A stretch of DNA of 10,656 nucleotides from Thermoplasmata archaeon (GTDB taxonomy: Archaea; Thermoplasmatota; Penumbrarchaeia; Penumbrarchaeales; Penumbrarchaeaceae), in assembly GCA_023145185.1 (NCBI GenBank), contig JAGLEG010000509.1:1-10656 (forward strand), given 5' to 3'. A program made the translations under genes and the position numbers. The notes below the pieces were generated by a model, which saw only the letters and a program-made list of their open reading frames with translations, was not told where the DNA came from and did not search any database. Shown piece after piece: positions 7,708 through 10,656 of this stretch; positions within the stretch are counted from its first letter, which is position 1; the number at the start of each line of letters is the position of its first letter.

Positions 7708-9733
7708 CAGACTCACCCTTGGCTGTCCTCAAGGGACACTTTGGGTTGATGCACGCATTGTAAGGCGGCTTGCCGCGCCTGTAGAAGGTGACTATCGGGG
7801 ATTTACAGGCGGTACAGCTCTCTTTGGTGAAGTCTATTTTTCCCCTCTGAGGAAGTGGATAGCTCCTGGAGCAGTTTGGATGCTTTGAACATCTAACGTA
7901 TCTCTTGCCCCTCATGGACCTTGTCACCAGTAGATCGTTGTTGCACCTTGGACAGGTCCCGGCGATGTCCTGGATCATCAGGGCCGAGGAGATCTCCCGT
8001 CCAATGGCCTTCTTCTCCCTCTCCATCACCTCCAATACGCCTTTCAGCATCTCCCTGGACTCCTCGAGCACCTTCTTCTGGGAGAGGTCTCCCCTGGAGA
8101 TCCGCTCCATATCCTCATCCAGCCTCGATGTCATATCGGGCTCGCAGATAAGCGAGGCGTGGTTCTCCAGAGACAGGATCAACGCCTCTCCTGAAAGTGT
8201 GGGCCTCGGGGGAACATCATCGATGTATCTCCGGTCGTATAGTTTCTGGATGATCTCGTGTCTTGTGGACTTGGTGCCCAGCCCCAGCCTCTCCATCTCC
8301 TGGATAAGGCCTCCCTGGCTGAACCTCTTGGGGGGTTTGGTCTCCTTGGACTCGAGTCGAATATCCTTTACATCCACAAAGGACCCTTCGACCAGCTCCG
8401 GAAGTATGGACTCCTTGACCCGGGACATGGTGTAGACCGACCTCCAACCGGGATATATCATCCTGATACCGGAGACCTTGAAGACCTCCCCGTTAACATC
8501 GAGCTTCACGCTCTTTATCATCTTCTTTGAGGGCTCCATCAATGTCGCAAGGAACCTTCTTACCACCAGATCGTATAACCTGTACTTCTCTGGCCCGATC
8601 TGATCCTTTGTGATATAGGCAGTAGGATAGATAGGGGGATGGTCCGTGGTCTCCTTCTTGCCGCGAGTGGGCGTGATGCTGGATCCCTCCAGGATCGAAT
8701 CGGCCGAGATCCGGTAAGGGCCCTGTGCAAGAGCTTGAACGGTCTTTCGGATGTCCAATCCCTTGGGATACACCGTATTGTCCGTCCTTGGATAGGAGAT
8801 GTAACCTTTGGTGTACAGGTCCTCTGCTATGGACATCACCCTGGACACAGAGACCCCCATGGTGTTCGCAGCCTTGATGAACTCCGTGGTGCTGAAGGGG
8901 ATGGGGGGCTTCTCCACTTTCTCCTTCTGGGACACCTTAACGACCTCTGCCTTGCCAACGTTCTCTACCCGGGTATATACGATCTTCGCCTTCTCGCCAT
9001 CGAACATGTCGCCCGCTGAGTGGCTGCCGGGGAATACCATGCCATCCTCCTCAAAATCACCCTCGATATTCCAGTATGGCTTTGGCTTGAAGACCTTGAT
9101 CTGTTTTTCCTTGTTCACGATGATGGCCAATGTGGGGCTCTGCACACGCCCGACCGATAGAAAATCATGTCCCAGCCTGTTTGATGCAAGGGAGATGAAA
9201 CGCGTGAGGGTGGCCCCCCAGATAAGGTCCATCACCTGCCTGGTCTCGGCTGCGCTTGCCAGGGCCTCATCGACCTTGACAAGCTGGTGGAATGCATCTG
9301 TAACATCGGAAGGGGTCAGGGAGGAGAACCTGGCCCTGTGGGCCTCCTTGATCATCTCTTTCCCTACCGCATACTCCACTGCCTCCGCCCCGATCAGCTC
9401 TCCTTCCCTGTCGTAGTCAGTTGCAACGTATATACTGGAAGATTCCTTTGCAAGCGATCTCAGGACCGGACCAATGGACCGTTCGGAAAGTACCTTCACG
9501 GGCTCAAGGTCTACCAGGCTCGCCGGGTCCACGCTTGTCCAGCTGTTGTACTTCTTGGGAAAATCCAGGTTCATTATGTGTCCCCGAAGCCCAATGGTAC
9601 AGGCATCCTCTCCCTCCCATTGGAATCGGTATATGGATACCCTACCCTTCTTTTCGATTTTTACGTTATTATCACTGAGGATACCTGATATTCTCTTCGC
9701 CGCGTTATCTTTCTCACATATGATCAGACGCAT
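7697..9733 (-). CDS. topA: DNA topoisomerase I (type IA)
   Basis: Relaxes negatively supercoiled DNA by transient single-strand cleavage through a 5'-phosphotyrosine. The 678-residue protein starts with a Toprim domain: Glu7 in ICEKDNAAKRI and the metal-binding DYDREGE at 106-112. The cleavage domain carries the catalytic tyrosine Tyr314 in GYISYPRTD (310-318), with SVGRVQSPTL (193-202) and GLGTKSTRHEII (484-495) as further family motifs. The C-terminus has two zinc-ribbon-like modules: Cys 594, 597, 615 and 621, and Cys 640, 643, 661 and 666. The length and the absence of a helicase part fit a euryarchaeal topoisomerase IA rather than reverse gyrase, which gives no hint of hyperthermophily. 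The ATG at 9733 is supported by GGTGA four bases upstream (9738-9742). folP follows with an 11-bp overlap. All catalytic residues are present. Confidence 0.96.
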   Translation of the reverse strand: MRLIICEKDNAAKRISGILSDNNVKIEKKGRVSIYRFQWEGEDACTIGLRGHIMNLDFPKKYNSWTSVDPASLVDLEPVKVLSERSIGPVLRSLAKESSSIYVATDYDREGELIGAEAVEYAVGKEMIKEAHRARFSSLTPSDVTDAFHQLVKVDEALASAAETRQVMDLIWGATLTRFISLASNRLGHDFLSVGRVQSPTLAIIVNKEKQIKVFKPKPYWNIEGDFEEDGMVFPGSHSAGDMFDGEKAKIVYTRVENVGKAEVVKVSQKEKVEKPPIPFSTTEFIKAANTMGVSVSRVMSIAEDLYTKGYISYPRTDNTVYPKGLDIRKTVQALAQGPYRISADSILEGSSITPTRGKKETTDHPPIYPTAYITKDQIGPEKYRLYDLVVRRFLATLMEPSKKMIKSVKLDVNGEVFKVSGIRMIYPGWRSVYTMSRVKESILPELVEGSFVDVKDIRLESKETKPPKRFSQGGLIQEMERLGLGTKSTRHEIIQKLYDRRYIDDVPPRPTLSGEALILSLENHASLICEPDMTSRLDEDMERISRGDLSQKKVLEESREMLKGVLEVMEREKKAIGREISSALMIQDIAGTCPRCNNDLLVTRSMRGKRYVRCSKHPNCSRSYPLPQRGKIDFTKESCTACKSPIVTFYRRGKPPYNACINPKCPLRTAKGESDEK
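7713..7718 (-). promoter_or_regulatory. Ribosome-binding site of folP, inside the end of topA
   Basis: On the minus strand GGGTGA lies five bases before the ATG at 7707. It covers the GTG at 7716, which argues against that GTG as the start. Its position inside the last codons of topA supports coupling of the two genes. Confidence 0.6.
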
Positions 9734-9737
9734 AGGT

Positions 9738-9777
9738 TCACCGTAGAGGGCTGTGATTATGAAGCCTGTTATTAAAA
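9738..9777 (-). promoter_or_regulatory. Putative TATA box and ribosome-binding site of topA-folP
   Basis: On the minus strand TTTTAATA (9770-9777) is TATA-like and lies about 37-44 bases before the topA ATG, implying a short leader. GGTGA at 9738-9742 is a good archaeal Shine-Dalgarno match. The 81-bp gap to the upstream HAD gene leaves room for an independent promoter. The ribosome-binding site is the firmer of the two calls. Confidence 0.5.
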
Positions 9778-9814
9778 CATTTGTACGGGGGGAGGAACGT
9801 GGGACTACATTCGT

Positions 9815-10324
9815 TCAGAGATCATCGTAGATATCAAGGATCTGCGATATTCTCTTCAATCTTATCAACCTGGGATGGTCGGGAATAAAGGAATCGTAAA
9901 GACGTTTAATGTGGGGCCTGGGGATGTAGATGGCATTGATACCTGCCTCCAGGGATGGCCTGATGTCGTGCATATAGGAATTCCCTACCATATAGCACCC
10001 TTTGGGATCCCTGCCCCGGCAGATCTGCTTGAAGACGTCCGGCGTCTTCCTCCTGACCATGTGAACGTGCCTCTCGTCGAACCATCTTGTTATCCCGAGC
10101 CGGTTCAGCTTCCTCCATTTCATCTCATCGTTCAACACGATATTGATGGTGAGCATGTGAAGGGGGATCCTGTCTGCCCTGATCCGACCCAGTACCTCCT
10201 CCGAACCTGGAAGAAGGTTCCCAAGAGGTGGAGGAAAAGACCACCCCGTTCGGTATAACCAGGTATTGTAGACCGAGAATCCTGCCAACGTATCGTCAAA
10301 ATCGAAGATGAAGAACTTTCCCAT
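9815..10324 (-). CDS. Small HAD-superfamily hydrolase (phosphatase-like)
   Basis: The 169-residue protein has all four HAD motifs. Motif I is FIFDFDDTL, with nucleophile Asp8 and acid/base Asp10. Motif II is Thr59 in LHMLTIN, motif III is probably Lys93 in RRKTPDVFK, and motif IV is MVGNSYMHDI with Asp120. Family members form an aspartyl-phosphate and mostly remove phosphate from small molecules; the substrate cannot be told from sequence. About 48 residues separate motifs I and II and no large insert follows motif II, so the cap domain is minimal and the active site rather open, as in HAD enzymes acting on larger substrates or working as assemblies. The ATG at 10324 gives motif I at the usual distance from the N-terminus. 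An upstream GGGAT is only a weak ribosome-binding site and the transcript may be leaderless. It lies upstream of topA in the same orientation, with an 81-bp gap. Confidence 0.88.
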   Translation of the reverse strand: MGKFFIFDFDDTLAGFSVYNTWLYRTGWSFPPPLGNLLPGSEEVLGRIRADRIPLHMLTINIVLNDEMKWRKLNRLGITRWFDERHVHMVRRKTPDVFKQICRGRDPKGCYMVGNSYMHDIRPSLEAGINAIYIPRPHIKRLYDSFIPDHPRLIRLKRISQILDIYDDL

Positions 10325-10346
10325 CTATCCCTGGAAAGTTCTGTAT

Positions 10347-10361
10347 CTATTCAAATCTTTC
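10347..10361 (-). promoter_or_regulatory. Putative BRE/TATA promoter of the HAD gene
   Basis: On the minus strand GAAAGATTTGAATAG resembles BRE plus TATA, with the same GAAAG lead-in as the plus-strand promoter at 5007. The TATA part lies 23-32 bases before the ATG at 10324, which would put the transcription start at or next to the start codon and give a leaderless mRNA. This is prediction only. Confidence 0.4.
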
Positions 10362-10398
10362 CGGGTCTACTATGAAAAACAGAGAACTATTATTACCT

Positions 10399-10437
10399 AA
10401 AAAATCCACATATATAATATCAACCCACTAACGGGTT
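10399..10437 (-). terminator. Putative terminator of the RhuM-family gene
   Basis: On the minus strand a small hairpin (AACCC, loop GTTAGT, GGGTT; 10422-10437) overlaps the TAA stop codon. An AT-rich stretch and a run of six T (10399-10404) follow. The stem is short, and the T run about 18 bases away may be the real signal for an archaeal polymerase. Confidence 0.4.
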
Positions 10438-10656
10438 ATCGTCCTTCATTGCTTTCCCCTTTTCTTGGTTTACCTTTTTCGATCTGCTTTACTGCTTTAT
10501 CAAAGTCGCTGAGCTGTTTTGTACGGTCAATGATCCGCTTCGTATCGAACTTGTCATACTCACCTTCAGCTATTTGTTTTGCAATTTCATGAGAAATTTT
10601 TCCAGCGTGTCCCAGAATATCCCGATCATTGATGCTTAGAAAACCATCCAGCTTAT
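10436..10656 (-). CDS. RhuM-family protein, C-terminal part (5' end outside window)
   Basis: The frame is open from the right edge to a TAA at 10436-10438 and encodes 72 residues. The segment KLDGFLSINDRDILGHAGKI, followed by SHEIAKQIAEGEYDKF and then SDFDKAVKQIEK, matches my recollection of the conserved C-terminus of the virulence RhuM family (a lysine-leucine-aspartate start, then GK-SHE-A, then AE-EY-KF, then SDFD). RhuM proteins were named from a Salmonella pathogenicity island, are of unknown biochemical function, and often lie within or beside type I restriction-modification loci. The last dozen residues are lysine-rich and poorly conserved. The stretch is visibly more AT-rich than topA or folP, which fits acquisition by transfer. 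This identification is from memory of the family pattern. Confidence 0.75.
   Translation of the reverse strand, partial: KLDGFLSINDRDILGHAGKISHEIAKQIAEGEYDKFDTKRIIDRTKQLSDFDKAVKQIEKGKPRKGESNEGR

Noticed and set aside
7714..7716. GTG start for folP
   Set aside because: It lies within the GGGTGA ribosome-binding sequence that serves the ATG at 7707.
7217..7888. Plus-strand frame of about 223 codons opposite folP and the topA end
   Set aside because: It is the complement of strongly recognised folP and topA motifs, with no family signature of its own.
7697..9733. Reverse gyrase
   Set aside because: The protein starts directly with the Toprim domain and has no helicase-like N-terminal half, so it is a plain topoisomerase IA.

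Overview
The window looks like a piece of an archaeal chromosome, most likely a Thermoplasmatota-type euryarchaeon. The lineage is an inference with moderate confidence. It rests on GGTGA-type Shine-Dalgarno sites, TATA/BRE-like promoter elements, an archaeal-style topoisomerase IA, and two large single-pass surface proteins with beta-domain ectodomains and cytoplasmic Pro/Glu/Ala-rich tails.

Positions 2-4663 (+) hold most of a giant surface protein, cut off at the window's left edge. It has a seven-repeat FG-GAP (integrin-alpha-like) propeller, a long Ig/FN3-like region, a PKD domain, thrombospondin-type-3 calcium repeats, a transmembrane helix and a cytoplasmic tail ending in a CxxC/CxxC zinc ribbon. 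Its 3' end carries a strong hairpin terminator with a UUCG tetraloop and a T tract. Immediately after comes an AT-rich, non-coding stretch (4719-5006). It contains two nearly identical 75-bp tandem repeats, each with a 13-bp hairpin, then two shortened copies. A TATA-like promoter then leads into a second surface protein (5063-6799, +), built of roughly 100-residue Ig-like repeats marked by an E-Y-W-F motif, with a C-terminal membrane anchor and a low-complexity cytoplasmic tail.

From 6814 leftward-reading genes take over. folP (dihydropteroate synthase, 6814-7707) and topA (DNA topoisomerase IA, 7697-9733) overlap by 11 bp and look translationally coupled, with topA first. folP converges on the second surface protein, with only 14 bp between them and a hairpin at the junction. 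Upstream of topA is a small HAD-superfamily phosphatase-like gene (9815-10324) that probably has its own promoter. At the right edge (10436-10656, -) is the C-terminal part of a RhuM-family protein. This stretch appears more AT-rich than its neighbours, and RhuM genes usually belong to the accessory gene pool (pathogenicity islands, type I restriction-modification loci), so the window may end at the border of an accessory island.

The surface-protein half and the housekeeping half (folate synthesis, DNA topology, HAD) show no evident functional link. No tRNA, rRNA, CRISPR array or transposase was recognised.
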